Assembly: GCA_934047225.1 (NCBI GenBank)
Contig: OW203984.1
Location: 5,713,201-5,777,200 of the forward strand
Direction of reading: 5' to 3'
DNA: 64,000 bases
Source: Ypsolopha sequella
Lineage: Eukaryota; Arthropoda; Insecta; Lepidoptera; Ypsolophidae
The notes under the pieces are model-generated. The model made no database searches. It saw nothing but the letters and a program-made list of their open reading frames with translations, and was not told the DNA's origin. Made by a program: the position numbers and the translations under genes. Positions 44,359-54,717 of this stretch are shown here, piece by piece (position 1 is the first letter of the stretch; every line of letters begins with the position of its first letter).

Positions 44359-44723
44359 TATTATGTCTTTACTGTAGAGAATTTGAAAGAAATTACATTT
44401 TCAGTACTAACATTTTTGCATTCTTTTTAGGAATGTCAAGTTCAAGGTAGTAATTTCTTTTGTGTATGAATGAGACAGCATTAAGCTAACAGCAACATTA
44501 ATTCAATTTTTGAAAAGTGTCAACTGTAAAAAATATTATGAATCTTATAATGGAAATGGATGGCATTTAGGACGAACTGTTTTTTAAGATTGAATTTTTT
44601 TAATCTAACAGAAAATAAAAACGTAATTTAATACGTAGATGTAAAAACCTTGAAATCAACTTTCATACGAAAAACAAATAATGGAAATAGCTACTGAATT
44701 ACAGGAATTATAATAATTATTGT
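44359..44723. other. No recognised feature
   Basis: AT-rich, nothing assignable. Confidence 0.4.
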
Positions 44724-44762
44724 ATAAGATTTATTATACTAATATAGTATAATAAATCTTGT
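44724..44762. repeat. AT-rich hairpin
   Basis: ATAAGATTTATTATACT and AGTATAATAAATCTTGT pair over 16 of 17 positions around a 5-base loop. Confidence 0.8.
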
Positions 44763-45085
44763 AATTGATATAACATGTGAGGAATTGGTGATTTATCCGA
44801 TAATAATATGAATAAAACAAGATATTTACAAAATGCAAGAGAAAAATTTACAGAAGGAAACGGCGGACTTATTCCTAAAAGAACTTTTTTTCCAGTCAAC
44901 GGTGGGAAAAACATGAATACATCTTTATTAACTTACTGTAGTATCTATGTACCTAGCTATGATTCTCTAAGGAAGTTAATTACCGAGATTTTATTTTTCA
45001 GGAGTACTAATTTGCCTCGGATAACTTTCGTCAACATGTAAGTTTTCCCGCCATGACGATGACGGTATTTTTTTTTATTTGATCT

Positions 45086-45093
45086 GTTATGTA
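45086..45093. repeat. 8-bp target duplication (left)
   Basis: GTTATGTA, repeated exactly at 45548-45555; the 8-bp length is diagnostic of hAT-type insertion. Confidence 0.9.
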
Positions 45094-45547
45094 TAGGGCT
45101 ACCATCTGACCGGATAAAGCCGGTCTTGGCCGGCTTTTTAGAGTTAAGACCGGACTCCGGCTGGATTTTAATCAAGACCGGCTTTTTGAAGATTTGTCAT
45201 TATTATTTTTGTATCATACCATATAATGCAAACGTGGAACGAATATTTTCACTAATGAATTCGCAGAGGACGAAAGAAAGAAATAGATTGACAGTTGAGT
45301 CAATAAAAGTATAATTTAAAGAATATGACATGTGCACAATTTTACCGCGAAATTTCTTCAAAAACAAACTTGTTGAAAGCCGTTGCCAGTGACAAAAGTA
45401 TAAAGTGCAAAAAATTTAATTTCAGTTAATAAAGTTCAATCTAATCTACTGAGTTTTATTTTCAGCAGAAGATCGGACTTTTTTACAGAATTCAGGATTA
45501 TTTATTGCTTGCGACCGGCTTTTCTATTTCAAGCCCTAGTAACCCTA
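45094..45547 (+). mobile_element. hAT deletion derivative with perfect 8-bp duplication
   Basis: 454 bp. Termini TAGGGCTACCAT and (complement) TAGGGTTACTAG agree at 9 of 12 positions, and GTTATGTA stands on both sides. Inside are CCGG-rich sequence at the left and the very end of a transposase gene (45190-45314). Related left-end sequence is at 2396-2713. Confidence 0.85.
45190..45314 (+). pseudogene. hAT transposase, C-terminal dimerisation motif only
   Basis: The frame ending at 45312-45314 contains YNANVERIFSLMNSQRTKER and then NRLTVESIKV. This is the hallmark of the hAT C-terminal dimerisation region (N-x-ER-FS ... R-RL ...). All upstream parts (BED finger, RNase-H-like catalytic core) are missing, so only about 30 conserved residues remain and the copy is inactive. 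A decayed relic of this type fits the 8-bp target duplication around the element. Confidence 0.75.
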
Positions 45548-45555
45548 GTTATGTA

Positions 45556-46055
45556 TGCTATATCAAATATATGGGCTTCATGTACAGGTTTAAAAAAAAC
45601 TGCACATTTTTGTCAAAAACCTCTAACTTACCCTCAACATTTGAAACGATCTCGAAACGGAAAAGAGATGCAAGGATTGACTTTATTGAATTTGTACCTA
45701 CTAAATATTCAAGGCAGACTGAAGCTAAGTACCCGAGTGTTTACAAACTGAGTTCCAGCGGAGATTTTTCCTTTTAGGGTTCCGCATTTCTGTACAGCAA
45801 GTACTTACCCCCCTTTCACAAGGACCTTGGTTCAAAGCGAGGACTCGACTTCATAGATTATTCATTCCGCGTTTTCACAATACAAAGAACGGCAAAATAA
45901 CAATCCGGGCATATTGCAATCGCACAATAGCTGGGTCTTTTATTGGCACTTCTCTATTGACGCGGAACTTTGGAAACGTTACATAAAACTATTGGAACTT
46001 CGTTGCAGCAAAGAATATTATTTATTACTACTTTTTATTACTATTGCAAAGACAG
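45556..46055. other. No recognised feature
   Basis: Overlapping plus-strand frames at 45505-45777 start inside the hAT element and have no known motif. Otherwise unassigned. Confidence 0.4.
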
Positions 46056-46070
46056 GATCTAAAACGTCTG
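46056..46070. repeat. 15-bp target duplication (left)
   Basis: GATCTAAAACGTCTG, repeated exactly at 46678-46692, marks the ends of a retroposed insertion. Confidence 0.9.
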
Positions 46071-46677
46071 AGGGGCCTGTAGCAGAGTGCAGCCGTGTGA
46101 TAAGTTACGATCCGCGGATAAGCAACGCTTGGCATGGTCAGTCTTTGGATGGGTGACCATCCATCAGCCTAGTTCGTCCACTGCTGGACATAAGCCTTTC
46201 CAGGACTTTGCCAGTCCCGGCGGTCATCCTGGAAGAATTGCCCATACTCACACACGCTGGGCAGGCGGGTTGGTGAGTGCAGTGCCGGAACCCTCGCATC
46301 AGTGACGCCGCTGCCCGTCACCAGTCTGTTCCATATAAGGCCCGGCTATTAGGGATGGATATACCGCCATCCATCGGTCCCAGGCATGGTGGGCCTCCTG
46401 GTTTTTTGCCTGTGAGCTGTCCTCTTACTCTCCCCCGAATTACTTCGAGGGGGTCTCCAAGTAAGATGGTGGTACCTTCACAGTCGAGCCCGGCATCAGA
46501 TCTACCACCTATTAAATATGGGTGACCATTAATGGCAATTACATCCGAGTTCCTCCGTTCCTCGAAAAGCACGTAAAACTGTTGATCCTGGCTGATATTG
46601 AAAGATCAGAGGCCTGGTTGACGGTCTGAACAACTCGGACACCACCAGGTTGGCCACTAACAATACGACAAGAAGAA
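46071..46677 (+). mobile_element. 5S rRNA-headed SINE, complete copy
   Basis: 607 bp between perfect 15-bp duplications. Near its 5' end TAAGCAACGCTTGGCATGGT and then TTTGGATGGGTGACC (46144-46158) match the A box, intermediate element and C box of the 5S rRNA internal promoter, in the right order and spacing. The body is GC-rich. At 46166-46190 it contains GTCCACTGCTGGACATA, the complement of the C-terminal codons of the RTE LINE at 49986. The 3' end is an ACGACAAGAAGAA tail. The architecture is that of SINE3-type retroposons. Minus-strand open frames within it (e.g. 46318-46572) are not thought to be genes. Confidence 0.78.
46110..46158 (+). promoter_or_regulatory. 5S-type internal RNA polymerase III promoter
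   Basis: Over about 50 bases this follows insect 5S rRNA from the CGATC that precedes the A box to GGATGGGTGACC at the C box; the A-box and C-box halves are nearly intact. Confidence 0.7.
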
Positions 46678-46821
46678 GATCTAAAACGTCTGTCAAGCTT
46701 GCATATTTGAAAAGTCACGTCATTTGACACCACACTAGCCATGTTTATGTGTTGTAGTAGTCCAAAAAGCCCACCGTTGAAATAGCTATCACATAAGATA
46801 CCTCGTTGAGCTTATTACAGT

Positions 46822-46984
46822 GGGTCTACCGCGTAATTCTCATTTTCATCAACATCAACTTGAGATTGAAATTTGACGTGCGTGCGACGATGCCCGCCTA
46901 ACATGCCATCTCTTTTGCACGCGTTGAATTTCGCATGCATTTTCTTGAAGTTGATACAAATGAGAATTACGCGGTAGAGCCCCT
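46822..46984. mobile_element. Foldback MITE, copy 2 (inverted to 7544)
   Basis: GGGTCTACCGCGTAATTCTC at the left and its complement at the right; the centre holds CCGCCTAACATGCCATCTCT. Same element as 7544-7702. Confidence 0.75.
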
Positions 46985-47992
46985 GGTCATTAACTGACAC
47001 TTACGAGTAATTACGTAAAAAAATAGACCATCCTGCCGGGTCAAAAAAAAACCAAAGCAATAAAATGTCATTGTTAATAAATTACACCCTACAAAAATCC
47101 AATGAAAAAAAGTCCATGACTACTGAAAAAGACGAAACTCTAATCGTTTTGACACCCCGGTATAACAAGAAACCCAGCCGGAACAGAATCGAAAAAAAAG
47201 CACGAGCGGAAAGACTGTCTGCGGGAACACACAGAAACCGATGTCTGTAGAAATAATTTAAAGAATGCGTTCACAAATAAAAGTTCCCATCAAACCGCAA
47301 TAAATAAATTTGAATAAGAACACTCGTTTCCTACACATCATTTATTATGAAAGCGAGGACGTCCCCACGCAATTCAATAAAGAGCTAAACAAGAGCGGCC
47401 GACTCGCGGACGCGATCGGTTTTACATAACCCGCCGGCATCGCATACCCATCGAATAAATATCCAATGTGCTGTGCCCCTAACACGCGCAGTGGATACAG
47501 CGTCCATCTCCACTTGCGCTATCACACGTTCTTTGGAATTTATAGCCACGGGCACAGATTATATACACACTTCTGTATGGCTACAAATAGGCTTCAACGA
47601 TTAATTTTCACATAATATGCCTGGGGCCTTATCGTCTTACTTTGTAGCAAATCACGATACATTTGAAAGTAATATGAATATGTTGAAGTTAGACAATAAG
47701 GGAGCCGGTCTCGTTTTGATTTACTGGACTACTGAGACTCGTTCTTTTCTTGACATAAAATTAAATAAAATACTTCGTCACGACATGAATTTCGTCATCG
47801 TGAGCACATATCCCTTTCAAATTATGGTTATTTAATGAAGATACAGGGGGGAGAGATCACTTTGTGCTGGCTGGTGTACTTTAGCATTGTCGGTCAAACT
47901 CGCGAGCTACAAATTGAGCATTTATTTATTCATGAGAGGGGAGCCGCGAGGTTGATATGGGTCGGGGTCGAGCGCTCGATAAAGGACTCCTT
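46985..47992. other. No recognised feature
   Basis: About 1 kb of unique-looking sequence, GC-richer at 47390-47540. Frames at 47065-47250 and 47617-47835 are unrecognised. Confidence 0.4.
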
Positions 47993-48874
47993 AAGGGGGT
48001 ATTCTCACGATTTTGTCTCTTTTCAAACTCATCCTAAACCGTGAAATTGACATAATAAAATTTAAAAAAAAAAATTTCTTATTTCACTCTTTGATCTTAA
48101 TATATGGGCCGTTCGAAACACAATTACTTGCATTTCCCTGCATCTGATTTAAATTACAAAGATAGGCTTAAACTATAATCAGAAATATCATTTCATTTAT
48201 GTTAGGTTTAGGACAATGAAACTTATACCAAAATAAACTTCGCACAAAATACGATATCAAACGGCCGTTATATTTAAAATCTATACATTTTAATTGCAAA
48301 ATAATCATTAAAAACAGCGGCCTGTTTCGACTGAGCAGGATAGTATAGTGTAAAATGAAAGCGTTGGAGCGGGACTGATTTCTCCGAATACTCAGGCCTT
48401 AAAAACAGACATCATGACGCGACCAACTCAGTTGTTGATCAAATGTTTCATTTCGCTATAAGGTGCAAGCTCCATGAAACTTGTGAGGGCAATACAATCG
48501 TACCGATTTCATCACGGGCGCGAAATTGAATCAGGAGAAACATGATTTTTGCAAGACTGTGGACGTTTTCATATATTATTTTTGGTTATTTTTATCCTAG
48601 ATAACATTTTCTATGTTTTATTCGAATGAATTTTTTGATTTTATCTAAAACAACAAAAGCATATTTGGCTAAACTTTCGGTAAAAAAAACGTTAAATTCA
48701 CGTATTTTAGGGGTTTGTTGTTAAGATATTAATTAAATTTCACGATTTTTGTTAGACTTGAACATAGATCTAGATAATGTTGATGGACTATGCCTAAAAT
48801 ATTATAATAACATTCCATAGATACCCCATAATTTGGTAGCAGCGTTTGTTTGCGCGTGATGACACCTCTTAACT
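47993..48874 (+). repeat. TTAAGGGGG-type repeat, copy 2 (boundaries tentative)
   Basis: Starts TTAAGGGGGTATTCTCACGA, like 30793. A TTAA with a weakly similar inverted end (ACACCTCTTAA) is at 48864-48874. If both are real ends this is a TTAA element of about 880 bp; only the left end is well supported. Confidence 0.35.
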
Positions 48875-48923
48875 CGTCGACATTAAAGGAGTCTGAGGTC
48901 TCGCGTCATTGTTTCATTGAATA

Positions 48924-49180
48924 TAAGGTGACTTTGGTTGATACAGCCAAATTCATACTGGAGACTTTGTGAATGATCACGATCAGTAACAAAGTTCAAT
49001 GACCCTTTCTGTGAAATAAAATGTAGGCTTCCTATGCTAAATAGACTCGGGGTTGTTCTATAGAGGCACTCTGGGACACAAATACTTTTCGTATTTTGCA
49101 AAAAGCGTCCTTGAACCTTGCTCCTGACTACGTACCGAGTCTCCAGTATGAATTTGGTTACATTAACTAAAGTCACATTA
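48924..49180. mobile_element. TA-flanked foldback MITE, diverged copy 3
   Basis: The outer 50 bases match the element at 1818 (AAGGTGACTTTGG ... AAATTCATACTGGAG and complement), with TA on both sides, but the centre is different. It thus looks like another subfamily sharing termini. A 133-codon minus frame across it is a by-product. Confidence 0.65.
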
Positions 49181-49340
49181 TATAAACGTCGAATACAACT
49201 AACGTGACGAAACGAATATGTATCTCGAAGTATTACTAGTAGTTGCACACCACAAATACAACCAAAACCCGACGCGACACTCAATACAAGCGGAAAGTTT
49301 TATTTACCTCCTAGTATGATAGAATAGAAGCACTAATCTA

Positions 49341-49793
49341 CAGCGTGCTTGGAAATTCGACTTATTCCTTGAAAGGAGTTATACTAGAGATCATTTCCAA
49401 CAAATAATGCCAATCAACTAGGGGTCGAAAATGATAATTTTTTTTCAAGTAAAATACGTCGATATTGCGAAAATTACAAAGTAAACCCTTTTTCCACTTA
49501 AGACCTTATATTTCTGAGATTATGGGAATTCAGGGCATGTATTTTTCTTTATAAATAATCACCCATTTATCATTAATCAGAAAAATAACAAATACTTAAG
49601 TGCCGAGAGAGGAGTAGTTATTTTTAAATGATTTGTTTTTGGTTACCAGTCTAAAAGTTTGAAAAATATTTTAAAAACCTCCGTAACTCGGAGACCATTC
49701 ATTTTCGACCCCTAGTTGATAGGTCTCAATTTGTTGGAAATGATCTCTAGTATAACTCCTTTCAAGGAATAGGTCGAATTTCAAGCACCCCTG
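49341..49793. mobile_element. TA-flanked foldback MITE, 453 bp
   Basis: Inverted arms of about 80-90 bp (CATTTCCAACAAAT, CTTGAAAGGAGTTATACTAG, TCAACTAGGGGTCGAAAATG) surround an AT-rich centre. TA stands at 49339-49340 and 49794-49795. The CAGSGTGCTTG end suggests a Tc1/mariner relative. One copy seen. Confidence 0.8.
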
Positions 49794-49975
49794 TATGTGC
49801 GTGCACGCAGCAAACGGCCGGCCGGCAGCCAAGTAGTGCGTACTACTGCGTACCCCAGTCGTATCTACTTCTAATTTCGAGGGGGTGGTGAGTGTCGGTA
49901 TAATTAATATTTTTGGGAAATTTTAAACGCAATGGATAATGAAAATTATATTTATATTATTTATTTTATATTCAT

Positions 49976-49985
49976 ATTGTACTGA
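49976..49985. repeat. 10-bp target duplication (left)
   Basis: ATTGTACTGA, repeated exactly at 50311-50320 on the other side of the LINE insertion. Confidence 0.85.
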
Positions 49986-50310
49986 CATCTTTGATGGATA
50001 AAATCCGAAACGAAGATATCCGTCAGAGATCGAAGGTGACCGACATAGCCTGCCGAATCAGTAAGTTGAAGTGGCAGTGGACTGGCCATATTTGTCGCCG
50101 ACGTGATAATCGTTGGGGCCGTAAGGCATTGGAATGGAGACCACGTAGAGCAAAGCGCAGCGTAGGCCGCCCTCGTACCCGCTGGACTGACGATCTGAAG
50201 GACGCTGCGGATGGCGGCTGGATGAGGATGACTGAGGACCGCCAAGAGTGGCGTAATATTGGAGAGGCCTATGTCCAGCAGTGGACGAATACGGGCTGAT
50301 GGATGGATGG
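49986..50310 (+). pseudogene. RTE-type LINE, 5'-truncated, C-terminus of the endonuclease/RT ORF
   Basis: The frame to 50299 contains DKIRNEDIRQRSKVTDIACR, then ISKLKWQWTGHICRR, RRAKRSVGRPRTRW and RQEWRNIGEAYVQQW. This is the ending of the lepidopteran endonuclease-reverse transcriptase LINE family usually placed with RTE-type elements: the KL-W-GH segment and the VGRP--RW motif. The first 90% of the ORF is absent. The 3' end is a short (GATG)n tail. The exact 10-bp duplication shows the copy arrived already truncated, as is normal for target-primed reverse transcription. No frameshift or stop lies within the retained 100 codons, so it may be young. Confidence 0.85.
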
Positions 50311-50507
50311 ATTGTACTGAGGCAAAAACTACATTTTTACAAATTTTGTCTAAAATTTTAAATGAAATTAGTTAGGTATTCGTATTGTACTACGACGAAA
50401 ACTACAATATTTTCATTATTTTTTTTCTGTATGTCTGTATGTTCTGTTTTAACTCGAGAACTCTTGGATGCCACTAGGGTGTCGATAAAAGAATGATGAT
50501 TGAAAGA

Positions 50508-50545
50508 CACTTCCACGCGAGCGAAGCCGCAAGCAAAAGTAGTTA
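50508..50545 (+). mobile_element. Helitron 3' terminus remnant
   Basis: CACGCGAGCGAAGCCGC then AAGCAAAAGTAGT is a decayed version of the GC hairpin plus CTAG end. Confidence 0.4.
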
Positions 50546-50691
50546 ATATTCTTTGCCAAAATAGTAAAATCAAATAGGTTGGTGGGATAAAATGTGGTTT
50601 ATGTGACCTGGATCACAATTTAACCCGCTATAAAGTTTCAATGCAATCCAATGATCGGTTGCAGCGTTACAAGCAAACTAACAATTCATAT

Positions 50692-51066
50692 TTAAGGTGG
50701 ATGGTCTAATGTAGTTTTCATATAAACTTGTAGGAACCAATAACGACGACAGAAATACTATAATTTCGTTTTGTTACTTTTTTCTGTGAGTTCCATTAAT
50801 TTTACACCCGTGAATAATCAGTTTTTTACAAATAAAATGTTTTACAGTCTAATTTTGCCATTTAAAACTTTCGTGATCCACTGTATGAACGTTTTAAATA
50901 GCAAAATTAGATTGTAAACACAATTTTTTTGTAAAAAAACTGATTATCCGCGAGTTTAAAATTAATTAACGTGTAGAAAAATGAAACAACGAAATTATAA
51001 TACTTCTGTCGTCATTGTTGGGTCCCAAAGATTTTTATTAAATTTGGCTTGGACCATCCACCTTAA
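50692..51066. mobile_element. TTAA-flanked foldback MITE, family P5
   Basis: TTAAGGTGGATGGTCTAA at the left and, complemented, TTAAGGTGGATGGTCCAA at the right, with TTAA at both ends. Arms pair over most of the 375 bp (ACGACAGAAATACTATAATT against its complement). Confidence 0.8.
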
Positions 51067-51130
51067 CGGAATGGATGGGGTTAAAATAGAGACAAAGAAA
51101 GCGCTCTGTAGGACCAATGACGAAGAAATT

Positions 51131-51235
51131 TTAGAATAGAATAGAATAGCTCTATTTGGTATTTCCACATTTTTGCTTAAAACTAACAACTAGATACTAA
51201 TAATAATACCAAATAGGTCTCCACTCAGCATGTGT
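51131..51235 (-). mobile_element. LINE 3' tail remnant
   Basis: On the minus strand, ACCAAATAGAGCTATTCTAT followed by (TTCTA)n resembles a LINE end. Short and diverged. Confidence 0.35.
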
Positions 51236-52599
51236 CATGAGCATGGCTAGCGCCATGACGCTGATTTTCAGTGGATGCCTATATATATGTCATAAGTATA
51301 CCTATATTAAAAATAAAATAATAAAAAGTAAAATATTCAATTATAAGTATGACAGAACACAATAACATCTAGACTATTTGACAATTAAATTAATAAGCTT
51401 CTTTGCTACCCACAAAAATACAGACAATTTCAATTTCAATTTCAAAAAGAAGCGAGAATAAAACTCAGGAACACTGGCAAAGATACCCTATACGAGTCCC
51501 AAGCTCCCCTCCCACTGTAACAAAACGTAAATCTAAATCCGGTAACATGATAGAAATACGAAAGGTAGAATCCAATAAACCACTCGAAGAGGTGTCAGAG
51601 CAAATCACTACAAATGGGAAAACAAGTGACATATAAAAAGGGGTGCCATCTAACACTCTCCTCCAATTCACGCCTCCGCTCTCCATGTTATTCACTTGGT
51701 GCCATGGTAACATTAATAAACTTAATTGCTGAGCCAATGTTTACCGCCGTTTCCCCCATTTCTATTAAGTCCCTGCAATGAGGTCGCGTGATCGCCAACT
51801 CCCTGGAGTTGGATAGGCACCCCAGTCACTTCCTGGCGCGAACCAGTGGCGCTGGCAGGTGATTGCCCTGGCCGTGGCAGTGCACGCAAACTACACCTTC
51901 GCTGATTTGCTAATCCACTTATTACGCCGCCTTTTCAACATCACAACACCCATTGCAATTTGTATGTATAATAAATTAGCACCGATTTAAATATTTAAAG
52001 TAAATAAGGCATCATACATAACTTGACAGACTTGCGAGGTAGCGGAGGTACGAATTAGTTCAGGTTTGATGGATGATTCAAAGCCAATGTGATTGTTAAC
52101 ATTTTAAAGTCTGGTTAAAAACAGTGAAAACTCTGTCAAAATCTGATCGACATTTAGTAGAGACAAGTTTTCCATAAATTACTATTAGGGCCTTTTAAAA
52201 AAAAAAACAATAGAAAAGGACAATACAAAGTTTAATACATTTAGGCAATAGGCGGTCCTATCGCTTATAGCAATTTCTCGCAGACCTTTGGGTGGAAGAT
52301 ACTTTAGAAGAACGAAAAGACGTAGGCGGGGTATGACATCCCATAATCAGATGGCCTCTGCTATTGTGTTAAAACTCTTTTACACCGACTTCTTTACGGC
52401 TTAAACTGGGATATAAACCTGGAAGATATTGCTATTAGCAATAAATGCCGCCTTTGTACACCATTTTTAATTGTTTCTTTTGTCTTTTAAGTTACTTGTG
52501 TAAATGTGCAAAAGTGTTATAAATAAAAAATAGATACTATTGCATCTTTTTTTACATTCCTTACAATGCGGGCCTAAAGCGGACGATGTAAATAGTTAG
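51236..52599. other. Unassigned 1.4-kb stretch
   Basis: 51770-51930 is GC-rich and unique. A minus-strand frame there is open for over 60 codons (contains VTGVPIQLQGVGDHATSLQG) but has no known domain or clear splice sites. A plus-strand frame at 51403-51636 is also unrecognised. Confidence 0.35.
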
Positions 52600-52800
52600 A
52601 TCCTCTTATCTAGTTTTAACGAAGTTTACTTTTATTTTTTACCGGGCCATGTTGCGTGTAAAGTTGCATACACAAGCAGGTTTCTTCATATGCGAGATAA
52701 GGACGAAACACCCGCAGCGCGCCAGTTTTCATTAGCTTATCGCAGCACTAAGAGTCCAGCCAGCCCAACGGGGCAGGCACGCCTTCTTATCACATAGTTA
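52600..52800. promoter_or_regulatory. Possible GATA-site cluster
   Basis: Within 190 bases there are CTTATCT (52610), AGATAAG (52693), CTTATCG (52734) and CTTATCA (52786), all GATA cores, three with the full WGATAR form. The block is unique in the window. A regulatory role is speculation; such sites occur by chance in AT-rich DNA. Confidence 0.15.
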
Positions 52801-54717
52801 CCAACAGCATCGTTTGTTTCTTTGGCCATCCTTTTATTTACTTTTGCATACCTTTCTAACATACCTTAAAAGTACAAGAAATATTTACTGCCTGCATAAT
52901 ATATTCCGTCAATGTAAAGCCGAAAATTTCAACTTAAAATTTAAGTTTTTTTTCAATTACTATAAGAACAATTTTCAATTCAATTCAATGCCATTTTAGC
53001 TGGCTTCCGATAATGTGGACTCCGCACATTAGTTCCGCCAATGTCAAGTTTTTTTTTTTTTTTAAAGTAAAAAGACGCACAGTGATTAAATAACAATAAG
53101 GTACCTACAACTAAACGAAAATTATAATCTCGTCGATCTTCCGCGAGTACAATAAAATAACGATAAAAAATAAATAAAAAGAAAAAAAAAACAGGAAAGA
53201 ACTAGAATTAGATACCTACAGTAAATATTGCTAATAGGACTATCCCTATTAAAATTTAATATTATTTAATTTAATAAATCTACATAATAAACATACAAAT
53301 GGACTATAAAACAAGGGACAATCAAATCTTACCAAGCAGGCAACAATTAAAAAACAAAAAAGTCAACTACTCGATACATTTTGGTCAAGTAGGTATTAAT
53401 CAAGAAGTTTAAATACCCTTCTTCTTATTAATGCAGATTCTGAAGTCTGTAATTTTAGTTTTAAGTGTTGCCAATTCTAAATTTTCTTCATTACATGCAA
53501 AATTGTCCTTAACTGTTGGGAACAACAGCTTTATCAATTAAAAAAAAAAGTTTTGACAGCATTTAAAACTACAATTAAAGCCTTCAGAATCTACTTTAAT
53601 AACCTTCCTATGGAACACTGATATTTTTGTCGCGACTTCAGAGTTGGCTTCATAGTAAAAGTTATTCGTATAGATAGAAGAGTACCTAATCAATGTCTAA
53701 ATGGCGAAAGCTTTTAAGCAACTAAAATCCAGCCTATATAAAAAGCGGTAGAGGAAGACGACATATCTCTTATCCTAAGAGGAGATTGCATAAGAGGAAG
53801 CGGAAGACAGAGACAGCTCAACAGGGCAACTGTAGAAAGACGCTGAAGAAAGACAAAGACGGAAGCACTCTGAAGACATAGAAGAACGTAAATTCGCGAG
53901 ATGCAAAAGATCTACTTAACCCAATGGAAGTCAGACTTGGGTATAAATGTATATTATAAGAATATAAGAAAACGTTCGGATAATACCACCGCGACTTTGT
54001 ATTTACAAATTAATTTAAAATGATAATTAAATAAATGGAATTCATCCGCACTCACAATATTGTTCTGAAATATCTACTGCGGCATTTATTTAACAAAAGA
54101 AAAGGGACACCTGCTCGATTCCAAGAGTAAGCGGACTTAATAAATTACCTTGAGAAACTAGGAGCGCTCCGTCGGTAGCTCTACGTGATCGGGCAGCAAT
54201 ATAAGACCAATGTTACTATTTGTACTTAATTTTACTATGTTACTATTTACTTTACATATTATTGAATTGTATGAAACTTGAGGATCAAAAACTTGAGACT
54301 GCCTTCTTCTGGGCGAGTGAAGACGCTAAGTTTCTTTTAAGTAGAGTCTTTAAAAATGTAAAATAAAATGAAAAAATATACAAAATGTCATTTGGCAGCC
54401 CTAATCAGGATAAGTACCAAAGACAAGTTGCAACATTTGATTGGTGGAATTAGGGTTCAAAACCGGTACGTAGAAGTTTTAGCGCCCTTTTCATACGTCT
54501 CCGAAATAATTTTGTCGATCGCAATGTTCGTTCTTATAATTACATATATTAAAATTTTGCAGAAATTTAAAAAACTCCCGTCTTCCTTACCTTTACTTTT
54601 TTCATTCAGTGCAAACTATGAAAATGGAACTCATCTCCAAATTGAATTTTTAACATTCGCTTTTCATATCTTATAATATGACGTTACTCGATCACGTAGG
54701 TTTACAAAGGAGAGCTC
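52801..54717. other. Unassigned 1.9-kb stretch
   Basis: Contains an oligo-T run (53049-53062), A-rich sequence, and an end-like motif of the 37240 repeat near 53640-53680. 53755-53935 is purine-rich (GAAGAC/GGAAG) without a recognisable protein. A 102-codon frame (54368-54676) has no known motif. Confidence 0.4.

Noticed and set aside
46110..46158. A genuine 5S rRNA gene
   Set aside because: Only the internal promoter part resembles 5S; the gene's 5' third and 3' end are absent and the sequence continues into SINE body.
46318..46572. 84-codon minus-strand frame in the SINE
   Set aside because: The whole interval lies within a retroposed element bounded by exact duplications, and the frame has no recognisable domain.
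48883..49284. 133-codon minus-strand frame
   Set aside because: It crosses a palindromic MITE; the coding potential is a consequence of the foldback and no motif is present.
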